In this document: one piece after another, positions 1 through 10,212 of the stretch
How positions within the stretch are numbered: position 1 is the first letter of the stretch
Layout: each line of letters opens with the position of its first letter
Assembly (NCBI GenBank): GCA_964057225.1
Contig: OZ059898.1
Coordinates: 7,874,001 to 7,938,000 of the forward strand
Source of the DNA: Auanema rhodensis
Taxonomy: Eukaryota > Nematoda > Chromadorea > Rhabditida > Rhabditidae
DNA length: 64,000 bases
Direction: 5' to 3'
Made by a program: the position numbers and the translations under genes
The notes under the pieces: generated by a model
Seen by the model: the letters and a program-made list of their open reading frames with translations, nothing else
What the model was told of the DNA's origin: nothing
The model's database searches: none

Positions 1-1
1 T

Positions 2-3000
2 TATCCAGTCGGAATCTTGTAGTTTCTCGATGTCTGCACCTCGGGATCCGATGTCTGCAGTATTGTACGAGGTTTGTACATGATGTAATTCTACATTGCA
101 ACATACTTGTTTGATTTGGTGTAGCTGTTTATTTATAATGTTTGTTTGATTTTTAATGAACAGTGGGAGGGATTTTAGAGAAATAATCCATGATAGCGCG
201 ATGTTGCTATCGCTTACAATGTTGACTTTTGCCACTTTCGGGCATATGGTTACAATAGCTAATGCCATTCGTACTGCTAAGCGGATGGCTAATAATTCTA
301 ATCGAGGAATTGTGGTCTTATTTTTGGGTGCTATGCGGGATTTACCGTTGAGCAGAGAACTAATCTGCTCGTTTGTTTGGAAATATGAACATGCGGCCAT
401 GGCTTGGTTGCTTGCGTCAGCAAAGACCCATAACTGTGTTTTATGTTCAGAGAATTTAAAATATCTTTTCATGGTCAATTGCTGATTGTTAATGTGATTA
501 ATATGTTGTTCCCATTGTTTGATATTATCTGATTCAATGGGTTGGTCCCATGATAATTTTGTGTTTATGATTTCTCGCAAGATAAGTTTGAGAGGTAACA
601 GTAATGGTGCTGCTAATCCAATGGGATCAAATATTGAGTGTAGCTGACTGAGTAGAATTCTCTTGGTGTAACTTGTGTGAGTCGTTGTTATTTTTATTGG
701 GATAATGAAGGAGTCGTGTTCTTTATTAAAAGATATGCCAAGTATTTTGGTTGTCATGTTCGGATATCTGTCTTCTTCAGGAAGGTTCTGTATTACTTGT
801 TCGTCGTTTGACAAGAATTCGCGAACATGCATGTTTATTTCTGTAAATAGTTTTTGGGTTTCTTTACATTTCTTTATAGCTTCTGCTGTTGTATTTGCTG
901 TAAGAATGATATTGTCAACGTATAAGTTGTTCAGTATTTCCATAGCTAATGGGTTGTCTACTTTTGATTCTAAGAACCATTTTATGCCCATGTTCAATAC
1001 GCTGGGGGATGCAGTGATACCGAACGGTAATCTGTTGAATCGAAGGGTTATGATATTATTGTGAGATATTGGGTATTCTTTGTTTTTTATCCAAAAGAAT
1101 TTGCATAGATTTTTGTGATTCTCTGTCAGTTGTATTTGTAAAAATGCGGCTTTGATATCACATGTTATTAATATTGGTCTTGTTCTGCAGGAGATCATGA
1201 TGTCGTGTATATATGTGATAAATGATCGTCCTGTGTGTATTATCTCATTCAACGATGGGCTGTCTTTCTGTTTAGCGGAGGCGTCAAAAACGATTCTGAG
1301 AGGGTTAGCCTTGCTGGGCTTCCAAACCCCATGGTGGGGCATATAAAACTCTAAAGGCTTCTGGTGATTGTTGGGAATTTGTTCGACAATGTTATCTTTG
1401 AGGTAACTTTCAATGGTTGTAGTATAGTGTGAGAGCATTTCTGGATTGTGCAGTAACTTTCGCCATAGGGATACGAATCTATGGTACGCGGGCATTTTGT
1501 TGTTTTTAAGATTTTTGAAGTTATTTTTTAACGGGAACGGTGCAATAATGCGGTTGTTCTCAATTTTTATATCTTTTGAGTATTCTTCATAGTAATCAAT
1601 AGTGCGGTCTGCGTTGGCATTTTCTGTATTGATGCCGATAGAATCCAGTTCAAACAGATTAGTGAGGAGTTCTTTATGAGAGGTTTCTTTTGTTATTTCT
1701 TCTACTGTAGAGCATAATATTACTTTTTGTTGTGTATTATCATCGGGAAGAGGAGCTTCTCCATGTATCATGTGGCCGAATACCGAATTTTTCAATCTCA
1801 TACGTGAGGGGAGTTCGGTTTCTTCGTTTAAATGCATGAACAGTTTGTATCTATCCATACCTATCAGTATATCCGGAGTAAATGATTCTCCGTTTGTTTG
1901 TGGATTGGCTAATTTTATTTTTCTTGTCTTTATAAATTTCAAGTCTTCTTTAGATAGTTTTGGACAACGTATGGGTGTGGTTAACATGGGTTTGGTGAAT
2001 AGTTTTGTTACGATAAGGGATCCACTTGAGGTTCCAATAATTACCTTTACGTCCTGAACTTCGTGCGTTTCGGACAATGCTCCGATACCGTAAAAGGTTT
2101 TCTTTTGAGAACCAAGGATGGGCAATCCTAACTTAGTGGATAAGTCCTTGGATATAAAAGATCTCATGGACCCTTCATCTATGAGCATGCGTACTTGCTC
2201 ATATTTTTTACTATTGTGGTTGTATATGTTCGCCATTGCTGTTCGTAATATTACTTGACTTTCTTCAATATTATGTGTGTCGGCAATGTGATTAAGCGAT
2301 ACTGGTGCATTAAGTGCCTCAGTAGGGATTCGATTATTAGTGTCAGATTCTTGTTTATATTCTGTTGTTTTTTTATTCAATAATTCTTCTGTGGTGATCA
2401 GTAAAGCCTGATCTTTTTTAATTGTGGGAGTTTCTTTATCTTTTTGGATATTTTGCACGTTTTTTCTTCCTTGTGAGCACAAGGAGGAATTATGGTCTCC
2501 TTGGCAATTTCGACATTTTTGTTTTCTGCATTCGGAACTTTTGTGTTTCTCGGAAAAGCAAATCCAACAGATGGCCTTTCCGCGGATGCGGTGTCTTCTT
2601 TTCTCTGGTGTTTCAAATGTGGTGCAATGATAAAAGCGATGTTCGGATGAGTCGCAGAAAACACATGGCCAAGTTTGGGTTTTCCGTTGTTCTACGGAGT
2701 TTTCTTTATGTGCTACAGATGTGACATTCTCTTTGTGATTTCGAAACTTTTGTTCATGACTATTTCTTGTTTGTTCTTTTAGAAAAAAGGAATAGATTTT
2801 GTGGTCTACAGCTGTCAGCATTTCTTTAGTGGAATGGTAGTTGTTTGGATAAATTAGAATGTCTTCCACGATGTGGTATGGGAATTTGTTGAGAATCATC
2901 GCGGTACACATTTCGCGGGATACTGTAGCTCCGGCTGCTTCAATTTTCCTGATAAGTGCCTTGGTTTCCCCAAATGTTTCTTTACATGATTTTGCATTAT

Positions 3001-3823
3001 TGCTTGCAAATCTCAAATTACGTAGTTGTGTTAAAAGAGAGTTGATATCCGACGAATAGTCTCCAAATTCAGAAACTAATGCTTCACGCATGAGTTCATA
3101 ATTTTGAGCAGAGGGTTCTATTCCTCTGATTGCTATTTGTGAATCGCCTTTGAGGCTTTCACAGAGTAGGTTTACCTTTTCTAAGGTTGTAAACTGTTCA
3201 TTATCATGAACAAGTCTATCAAAACGGCCCCAGAATGATTTGAAGTTCTCTGGTTTGCCATCAAATGTAGGTAGCGACATCGCTGGTTTTTGGATGCTAG
3301 TTTGTTGGATGTGTAGGAATGACTTGATAATTTCCAGAAATTGATCATTCGATTTGTTTTCTGTTTCATTGTTTTTTGTTGAGCAATTGCTGTTGTGCTC
3401 AGATTCATTCTTATGAAGCGTTTTTCTCAGCTTTCTAAGTATGCGTTCGGCTTTCATGATGTGTTCGTCAAGCTCAATAATGGCGTTTTGAACCTTTTTA
3501 ATGTTGGGTTCAAAGTCTTCATCGGATGTGAAGGCGATGTACTGTTCGTCTAATGCTTTACGAAGCGTTTTGTCTGATGCTTCGTAAAATTTTTGGAATT
3601 TTTTCTCGTTATCTTGATGATTTTTCAACGATTCTTTGAATTGGTGTTGGACTTTTGTCCAGCGAATGATAAGGCAAGAGAGGGTTTCCTCTTCTTCCTC
3701 AGTGTGGAAGTCGCAATCTACCAGAATACCAGGAAGGTCCTTCACTTCCATCTCGTATCGTGTAAGCAGTTCTCCAAGAAACTGGTTAGATTGTTTGATA
3801 TGATTGACAAAAAGGAGTGACAT
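2..3823 (-). CDS. BEL/Pao gag-pol polyprotein (partial, 3' end outside window)
   Basis: The frame is open for at least 1274 codons from the ATG at 3821-3823 to the window edge. In order I see a gag region, a three-part zinc-knuckle array (CVFC...H...C, CWICF, CRNCQ), an aspartic protease-like motif IDEGSMRSFI, a reverse transcriptase with first-Asp motif TCDIKAAF and catalytic box YVDN at about residues 968-971, then RNase H (WVFADAS) ending at NTADIGSRG. This order, with the protease fused between gag and RT, is that of BEL/Pao. The integrase would lie left of the window. The protease motif reads D-E-G rather than the usual D-S/T-G. No internal stop was seen, so the element is young or still active. 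Its codons are AT-rich like its neighbours. Confidence 0.9.
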   Translation of the reverse strand, partial: MSLLFVNHIKQSNQFLGELLTRYEMEVKDLPGILVDCDFHTEEEEETLSCLIIRWTKVQHQFKESLKNHQDNEKKFQKFYEASDKTLRKALDEQYIAFTSDEDFEPNIKKVQNAIIELDEHIMKAERILRKLRKTLHKNESEHNSNCSTKNNETENKSNDQFLEIIKSFLHIQQTSIQKPAMSLPTFDGKPENFKSFWGRFDRLVHDNEQFTTLEKVNLLCESLKGDSQIAIRGIEPSAQNYELMREALVSEFGDYSSDINSLLTQLRNLRFASNNAKSCKETFGETKALIRKIEAAGATVSREMCTAMILNKFPYHIVEDILIYPNNYHSTKEMLTAVDHKIYSFFLKEQTRNSHEQKFRNHKENVTSVAHKENSVEQRKTQTWPCVFCDSSEHRFYHCTTFETPEKRRHRIRGKAICWICFSEKHKSSECRKQKCRNCQGDHNSSLCSQGRKNVQNIQKDKETPTIKKDQALLITTEELLNKKTTEYKQESDTNNRIPTEALNAPVSLNHIADTHNIEESQVILRTAMANIYNHNSKKYEQVRMLIDEGSMRSFISKDLSTKLGLPILGSQKKTFYGIGALSETHEVQDVKVIIGTSSGSLIVTKLFTKPMLTTPIRCPKLSKEDLKFIKTRKIKLANPQTNGESFTPDILIGMDRYKLFMHLNEETELPSRMRLKNSVFGHMIHGEAPLPDDNTQQKVILCSTVEEITKETSHKELLTNLFELDSIGINTENANADRTIDYYEEYSKDIKIENNRIIAPFPLKNNFKNLKNNKMPAYHRFVSLWRKLLHNPEMLSHYTTTIESYLKDNIVEQIPNNHQKPLEFYMPHHGVWKPSKANPLRIVFDASAKQKDSPSLNEIIHTGRSFITYIHDIMISCRTRPILITCDIKAAFLQIQLTENHKNLCKFFWIKNKEYPISHNNIITLRFNRLPFGITASPSVLNMGIKWFLESKVDNPLAMEILNNLYVDNIILTANTTAEAIKKCKETQKLFTEINMHVREFLSNDEQVIQNLPEEDRYPNMTTKILGISFNKEHDSFIIPIKITTTHTSYTKRILLSQLHSIFDPIGLAAPLLLPLKLILREIINTKLSWDQPIESDNIKQWEQHINHINNQQLTMKRYFKFSEHKTQLWVFADASNQAMAACSYFQTNEQISSLLNGKSRIAPKNKTTIPRLELLAIRLAVRMALAIVTICPKVAKVNIVSDSNIALSWIISLKSLPLFIKNQTNIINKQLHQIKQVCCNVELHHVQTSYNTADIGSRGADIEKLQDSDWI

Positions 3824-4111
3824 TTTTGTTGTAGATGTAGGAATAATGCTTATATTCCTTTTTTGTTTTCTTTTTTCTTTGTTTGTTTGGTGATCACAGT
3901 ATATGTGAACGTAAGGAAATTGAAACCTCTGTTTCTAATTTCAGAGTTTGCTTATTGTTCAAGTCTGTTTGGTGTGACTTGACGTGGACTTATGATCGCC
4001 ACGATTTTTATTAAGTATGTTTTTTGCACAAACACGCTTGGTTCGACTTGTATCTCACCTGCCACGCGGGACTTAAAGCGGCTAAGATCTAAACTAGCCG
4101 ATGCACCAATT
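3824..4111 (-). other. Untranslated leader of element A
   Basis: The stretch between LTR and gag start. It holds the PBS-like site at its right end and no convincing coding frame. Confidence 0.6.
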
Positions 4112-4361
4112 TGTGGCGATATACCACAAGTGTATAGTATAGTTGGAAGTAAAACACAAAGCGAATATGTAGAAAAGGGTTTATTGATGAATTAACAAGA
4201 CAAGCACGGAATAAAATCACTGACTGCGAACGTTGAAAATGTAAGACTGATCTCTTCTCGTGGGCGGTCGTCAGCCTGAAACAAAGAGTTAGTCATGCCA
4301 CATGTATAACACAACATGTGGTATGGATAAAAATTACTTAGGAAGTTAGAAGAAAGAAGAA

Positions 4362-4405
<44 letters not shown>

Positions 4406-4470
4406 AGGAGAAACAAATAAAACAATTGTTGAAGATAAAATTTATACAAACTCACTCGCTTATCGCGACA
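4112..4470 (-). repeat. 5' LTR of BEL element A
   Basis: In element orientation it starts TGTCGCGATAAG at 4470 and ends near CCACA at 4112, just before the PBS-like sequence. It contains an AATAAA signal near 4175-4190 and a (GA)n microsatellite at about 4364-4401 in the U3 part. If the terminal AAA belongs to the LTR, as in element I, the boundary moves to 4110. Confidence 0.75.
4364..4401. repeat. (GA)n microsatellite
   Basis: A nearly pure GA dinucleotide run of about 38 bp inside the U3 region of the element A LTR. Confidence 0.95.
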
Positions 4471-4754
4471 TCAGTCGATAACTGATTCCTTGCACCTCCA
4501 GTAACACCGTGGTATATGAGGTTCTGTAGATATGCTCGTACATCGGGGTCGTTAAGAATGTCAAAGAAGCGAGAGTATCTCGGAGACAACTTCTCAGAGA
4601 AAGTTGGTCGAGATGGTCACAGAAGCTTTCTGTACCGTGCTAAGCACGACTCCACAACTCCTCAATAACTTCGCCTTGCTATGGCGACCAAGATAAGCAA
4701 GCTTCAAAGTCAAAAAAGGAATGTTAAATTCAAATTTAATTAGGAAAATAAAAA

Positions 4755-4872
4755 GCTTACGGCACCCGGGATTCCCAAGCCGTCTCCGATCCAAGTACTA
4801 ACCGGGCCCAACGTTGCTTGACTTGCCAGATCGGACGGGATGGCGTACTTTCAACGTGGTATGGTCGTAAGC
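4755..4872 (-). rRNA. 5S rRNA: 5S rRNA, consensus copy
   Basis: 118 bp, from GCTTACGACC to GTGCCGTAAGC. The ends pair as helix I, the internal promoter blocks (AGTCAAGCAACG and GGATCGGAGACGG) are present, and a T5 run follows. The sequence matches nematode 5S rRNA closely from family knowledge. Confidence 0.97.
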
Positions 4873-5230
4873 GATGCTATTCCTCTATTAGTGTATCTAG
4901 TATCTACCACCATGCCATGGCTGTGCAACAGCTCTTATCTTTCATCAGTCGATAACTGATTTCCTGCACCTCCGGTAACAACGTCGTATATGAGGTTCTG
5001 TAGATATCCTCGTACATCGGGGTCGTTAAAAATGTCAAAGAAGCGAGAGTATCTCTGAGACAACTTCTCAGAGAAAGATGGTCGAGATGTTCACAGAAGC
5101 TTTCTGTTCCGAGGCTGACCACGACTCCTGAACTCCTCAATAAGTTCACCTTGCTCTGACGACCAAGATCAGCATGCATCAAAGTCAAAAAAGGAATGTT
5201 AAATTCAAATTTAATTAGGAAAAACAAAAA

Positions 5231-5336
5231 GCTTACGGCACCCGGGATTCCCAAGCCGTCTCCGATCGGGCCCAACGTTGCTTGACTTGCCAGATCGGAC
5301 GGGATGGCGTACTTTCAACGTGGTATGGTCGTAAGC
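5231..5336 (-). rRNA. 5S rRNA: 5S rRNA variant with 12-bp deletion
   Basis: 106 bp. Residues 70-81 (GGTTAGTACTTG) are missing directly after GGGCCC; the rest matches the consensus. The loss removes part of the helix IV/loop E region and the start of the C-box, so it is probably a pseudogene. Confidence 0.9.
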
Positions 5337-5694
5337 GATGCTATTCCTCTATTAGTGTATCTAGTATCTACCACCATGCCATGGCTGTGCAACAGCTCTT
5401 ATCTTTCATCAGTCGATAACTGATTCCCTGCACCTCCGGTAACAACGTCGTATATGAGGTTCTGTAGATATCCTCGTACATCGGGGTCGTTAAAAATGTC
5501 AAAGAAGCGAGAGTATCTCGGAGACAACTTCTCAGAGAAAGATGGTCGAGATGTTCACAGAAGCTTTCTGTTCCGAGGCTGACCACGACTCCTCAACTCC
5601 TCAATAAGTTCACCTTGCTCTGACGACCAAGATCAGCATGCATCAAAGTCAAAAAAGGAATGTTAAATTCAAATTTAATTAGGAAAAACAAAAA

Positions 5695-5812
5695 GCTTAC
5701 GGCACCCGGGATTCCCAAGCCGTCTCCGATCCAAGTACTAACCGGGCCCAACGTTGCTTGACTTGCCAGATCGGACGGGATGGCGTACTTTCAACGTGGT
5801 ATGGTCGTAAGC
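5695..5812 (-). rRNA. 5S rRNA: 5S rRNA, consensus copy
   Basis: Full-length 118 bp copy identical by eye to the array consensus, with a T-run behind it. Confidence 0.97.
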
Positions 5813-6169
5813 GATGCTCTTCCTCTATTAGTGTATCTAGTATCTACCACCATGCCATGGCTGTGCAACAGCTCTTATCTTTCATCAGTCGATAACTGAT
5901 TCCCTGCACCTCCGGTAACAACGTCGTATATGAGGTTCTGTAGATATCCTCGTACATCGGGGTCGTTAAAAATGTCAAAGAAGCGAGAGTATCTCGGAGA
6001 CAACTTCTCAGAGAAAGATGGTCGAGATGTTCACAGAAGCTTTCTGTTCCGAGGCTGACCACGACTCCTCAACTCCTCAATAACTTCGCCTTGCTATGGC
6101 GACCAAGATAAGCAAGCTTCAAAGTCAAAAAAGGAATGTTAAATTCAAATTTAATTAGGAAAATAAAAA

Positions 6170-6275
6170 GCTTACGGCACCCGGGATTCCCAAGCCGTCT
6201 CCGATCGGGCCCAACGTTGCTTGACTTGCCAGATCGGACGGGATGGCGTACTTTCAACGTGGTATGGTCGTAAGC
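6170..6275 (-). rRNA. 5S rRNA: 5S rRNA variant with 12-bp deletion
   Basis: Same residue 70-81 deletion as the copy at 5231-5336, otherwise consensus. Confidence 0.9.
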
Positions 6276-6631
6276 GATGCTATTCCTCTATTAGTGTATC
6301 TAGTACCTACCACCATGCTACGGCTGTGCAACAGCTCTTATCGTTCATCAGTCGATAACTGATTCCTTGCACCTCCAGTAACACCGTGGTATATGAGGTT
6401 CTGTAGATATGCTCGTACATCGGGGTCGTTAAGAATGTCAAAGAAGCGAGAGTATCTCGAAGACAACTTCTCAGAGAAAGATGGTCGAGATGGTCACAGA
6501 AGCTTTCTGTACCGTGCTAAGCACGACTCCTCAACTCCTCAATAACTTCGCCTTGCTATGGCGACCAAGATAAGCAAGCTTCAAAGTCAAAAAAGGAATG
6601 TTAAATTCAAATTTAATTAGGAAAATAAAAA

Positions 6632-6749
6632 GCTTACGGCACCCGGGATTCCCAAGCCGTCTCCGATCCAAGTACTAACCGGGCCCAACGTTGCTTGACT
6701 TGCCAGATCGGACGGGATGGCGTACTTTCAACGTGGTATGGTCGTAAGC
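6632..6749 (-). rRNA. 5S rRNA: 5S rRNA, consensus copy
   Basis: Full-length copy, no substitution seen. Confidence 0.97.
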
Positions 6750-7105
6750 GATGCTATTCCTCTATTAGTGTATCTAGTACCTACCACCATGCTACGGCTG
6801 TGCAACAGCTCTTATCGTTCAACACTCGATAACTGATTCCTTGCACCTCCAGTAACACCGTGGTATATGAGGTTCTGTAGATATACTCGTACATCGGGGT
6901 CGTTAAGAATGTCAAAGAAGCGAGAGTATCTCGAAGACAACTTCTCAGAGAAAGATGGTCGAGATGGTCACAGAAGCTTTCTGTACCGTGCTAAGCACGA
7001 CTCCTCAACTCCTCAATAACTTCGCCTTGCTATGGCGACCAAGATAACAAGCTTCAAAGTCAAAAAAGGAATGTTAAATTCAAATTTAATTAGGAAAAAC
7101 AAAAA

Positions 7106-7223
7106 GCTTACGGCACCCGGGATTCCCAAGCCGTCTCCGATCCAAGTACTAACCGGGCCCAACGTTGCTTGACTTGCCAGATCGGACGGGATGGCGTACT
7201 TTCAACGTGGTATGGTCGTAAGC
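7106..7223 (-). rRNA. 5S rRNA: 5S rRNA, consensus copy
   Basis: Full-length copy, no substitution seen; last intact unit before gypsy element B, which starts 53 bp upstream of this gene. Confidence 0.97.
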
Positions 7224-7275
7224 GATGCTATTCCTCTATTAGTGTATCTAGTACCTACCACCATGCTACGGCTGT

Positions 7276-8120
7276 TGTTACATCGTTCCATGTTGGTTCC
7301 CCAGGGTTCCGGCTGGGTAACCACATGGAATTACTTTCTTTTCTTCCAAATATAAATGATAAAGAGCATAGAGAGAAAGGTTTATTTATGATAAAGTATA
7401 CAAATTACAATAATAAAAGTTACATAATGATTCCTAGTCGCAGCCCAAAGGACTCGTAAGGAAACCTTATATAGTATTCCTTACGAGCATAAAAAGTGGT
7501 TATATCAGGTCCGCGGAACTTGGTTCCGCTTGAATTGGGCTTTCTTTAATTAAACTTAATATGAAAAAATGTTCGTTCATTGTTGCATTGAATTCCTGTT
7601 TCTCAAATGTAGCGTCAGCTATTTGTTTTTATAATGTTCCGTTTTATAAGCGATTGACAATGTCAATCGCTCTACTTATAGGACACGTATGGAACAACAT
7701 ACATATCTCAAAGGAAAGCAGCTGACCATGGCAGCTGCTATTATAAAACTAATACAGATAGTTTTTAAGCAATTCTGAGATTATTCTAGATGCACTTTTT
7801 ATAAGCTTTGTAACATTTTGTGTAAACTGAGTAGGAGTTGTATGGATATATAAACCTGAGTCCTCAAGACTCAGGCATCTCATTATCTCATTATCTTATT
7901 TTCTCTTTATCTCATCATCATCTCTTTATATTCTCTTTCCTAACTCTAGCTTAAATCTTTGTATAAATTACTTTATAATGCGAACAATAAACCTTTATAT
8001 ATTTCATCTCTTGTTTCTTATTTCACCTTACATTACACACTTATATTTAAAATCATACTCATCTTCTCATAGTCTGTTTGGATCTCTCAACTTGGAACCA
8101 TTGAGAATCTAAATGGAACG
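7276..8120 (+). repeat. Left (5') LTR of gypsy element B, interrupted
   Basis: Begins TGTTACAT and ends ATGGAACG. After 8 bp it is interrupted by the solo LTR at 7284-7696. It contains a TATA-like tatataaa near 7850 and AATAAA near 7988. The ending CG rather than CA is shared with the right LTR and with element C. Confidence 0.9.
7284..7696 (-). repeat. Solo LTR of gypsy family C nested in element B
   Basis: 413 bp, the reverse complement of the element C LTR, with 4-bp target duplications ACAT at 7280-7283 and 7697-7700. Element B's LTR resumes directly after it. Very few differences from the element C LTRs are visible, so this insertion and the LTR-LTR recombination that left a solo LTR are young. 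Confidence 0.93.
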
Positions 8121-9354
8121 TGGAGGTTCCACCGAGATCCTTCCTTTTGGACAGGATCTCGTAAAGGAACTCAAGCGCTACCGTCTACAACTGTTATTCA
8201 ATTAAAAATCTTATCTCTCTCTTAAATGTAAGCTCATAATATTTTCTCTTAAAAAAAAACTCTAAAACTTTTCTATTAAAAATTATATCCAAAAACTCTT
8301 TACAAAAACTCAGTTTTCTATTCATTATATTCTCATGAATCATTTTCAGTTATTCATAAGAGTACCTATATCATTCTCTCTATCCAAAATCCTATATACG
8401 AAAATTATTCAAATTCAATAAATAACTTTTCGAAGAATTATAAGTTTATTTTCACATTTTTGAACGAAAATAGTTAATTTCTTTATTTTAGAATTAAGAA
8501 ATAAAAAGGGAAATTGCTTCTATACCTTTCAATCTTACTCATCTTATCATATTATCTCAACCTTCATCTTATCATACTATCTTAATCATCCTATCATACC
8601 ATATTTTCATTATTTTCTTTATGTTCGTTTATAAAACTATTATTCTTATACTACTACACTGTATTCTCATAAACCCACCTCTCCCCCCCCCCCCTAATTT
8701 CATAAGCAAGAAATCCCGTATTAAACACGGCAGTAAAAATATTTATTAGGCGCAGCGTATCCAAATTCCGATTACCTTAGCACCTGAAAAAACGAAAAAT
8801 AATTAAATTAATCAATAAGTTTTAACTCATACGCAAAAACCATCCCCCCTCATTAAGAATAATGCCAGACACTCAAGAGACTCGAGCGGAGGCCGACACT
8901 CAGGATAAGACGTACGCCCCATAAAATAATTAGAGAATTTTTGAATTGAAATCTGCCCCACATTGATATAAATAATAAGAGTGGTCTCGCCATCATAGAG
9001 TCAGGGAGCAGGATGCAGAAGGCAGCTGACATACTTGTGACTCAGATAGGTTAATGAGGTCTGGGAAAATGAAATGATTGCGAAAAATTCTATTTTGTAT
9101 CCTTGTCCCAAAAGACTGGCAAACTATTAACTTTCATTTCATGCCTTTTTCACAATATAGAACTTGTCCCTTCGAAAAGGCACACTAGTTTCAAACCTGT
9201 GTTAGACCCGGACGAGCTATATTGGTAAAGAGATTACTTGCAAGACTAGCTACCTTCATGAAGAGTCGCGCACACAAACCCAACATTATTCTTTACGTTT
9301 TTCTATATATAAAATTATTTTGGCACACGTTGGATATAACAAATTTCCTTACAG
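8121..9354 (+). other. Leader region of gypsy element B
   Basis: About 1.2 kb without a convincing frame. It starts with the PBS-like site, includes a C-run at about 8683-8694, and has blocks that resemble the element C leader (GACGTACGC at about 8908, GAGTGGTCTC at about 8979, TCTGGGAAA at about 9060). It ends in a pyrimidine-rich splice-acceptor-like site with AG at 9353-9354. No RNA class is recognised; see findings. Confidence 0.5.
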
Positions 9355-10125
9355 GATACCAACGGTGCTGCCCAATACTGGTCCAAAACCTCCGCTGGAC
9401 CCTGCTGCCACTTCAAATATTATAAGAAGAAAAAGGCAACCGCCCGCAACATATTCTCCCCCCTCTGCAAAACAAGCGAAGTTAAGCATTAAAACAAAGT
9501 CAATGGTAATACATACCCCAGGACATCGCGGCATTCAAAAACAATTCACCAATCCCAGAGAAATGCGCATTCGCAAGAAAGGAAGTAAAATTTCTAGGAT
9601 ACATAGTTGGACAAGAAGGAATTAAACCGGACCCACATAAAATCAAGGCAATACAAGATTATCCCCAACCAAAATCAACAACAGGAGTAAGAGCTTTCAT
9701 GGGAGCAGTAAACTACTTCAGAAGGTTCATAAAGAATGCTGCAGGAATAGCAACACCACTCTACAACCTCACTCGGAAAGACACTCCGTTCAAATGAACA
9801 GAAGAAGAAGAAATTGCTTTTAATACTTTGAAGAGAACATTAACTCAAGCACCTGTGTTACAAGCACCAATCCCGAAGCGACCATATGTTATTGAAAGTG
9901 ATGTAAGTATGATAGCAGTTGGCGCTATACTACTTCAAGCGAAAGACGATCAAGAACCATTACATCCAATAGCTTTTGCTAGTCGGAAACTCAACAAAGC
10001 TGAAAGGAATTATCCACCAATAGAAGTAGAAGCATTAGCTCTTACATTCGCCGTCAAACAATTTCGCACCTACATACTAGGAACAGCAACCAAAATTTCA
10101 CGGACCATAGACCACTCACTAGTTT
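9355..10125 (+). pseudogene. gag remnant fused to RT thumb and RNase H (gypsy B)
   Basis: Short proline/lysine-rich gag-like sequence (RKRQPPATYSPP) runs into a piece encoding the end of reverse transcriptase (FLGYIVGQEGIKPDPHKI) and the connection and RNase H domain (YVIESDVSMIAVGAILL, ASRKLNKAERNYPP). Protease and the RT catalytic core are missing, so a large internal deletion joined gag to the RT end. Further damage includes a stop near 9796 and a frameshift between the gag-like and RT parts. Not functional. Confidence 0.85.
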
Positions 10126-10212
10126 AATGACTAGAAAGGATTTAATAGGTCGTTTAGCAACATTTCAAATTGTTTTACAAGAATACGATATTGAAATTAT
10201 CTACAGACCAGG

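Larger units (their letters stand above)
1..4470 (-). mobile_element. BEL/Pao LTR retrotransposon A, 5' part
   Basis: This element lies on the minus strand and is cut by the left window edge. Its 5' LTR is at about 4112-4470, followed by a leader and one long open gag-pol frame from 3823 to the window start. The LTR reads TGTCGC... in element orientation. A primer-binding-site-like TGGTGCATCG follows it at about 4099-4108, the same PBS core as element I. The right end falls in a 5S spacer. The 3' half, the other LTR and any env are outside the window. Confidence 0.9.
4471..7275 (-). repeat. 5S rDNA tandem array, left block (minus strand)
   Basis: Six 5S genes in tandem with a period of 463-476 bp. 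The spacer is about 357 bp, homogeneous, and ends in short perfect hairpins upstream of each gene. The block is bounded by element A on the left and element B on the right, both inserted in spacer sequence. The 72-127 codon frames that recur here arise from repeat homogenisation and are not genes. Confidence 0.95.

Noticed and set aside
705..2057. Plus-strand frames over element A
   Set aside because: They are shadows of the long minus-strand gag-pol frame, which encodes recognisable RT and protease motifs.
4471..7275. Spliced-leader RNA gene in the 5S spacer, as in some nematodes
   Set aside because: No SL1-like sequence followed by a donor and a stable Sm site was found on either strand; the only Sm-like T-run is not conserved between units.
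9222..9425. 67-codon frame in the gypsy B leader
   Set aside because: Overlaps the leader and acceptor-like site in another frame, no similarity to gag of element C.
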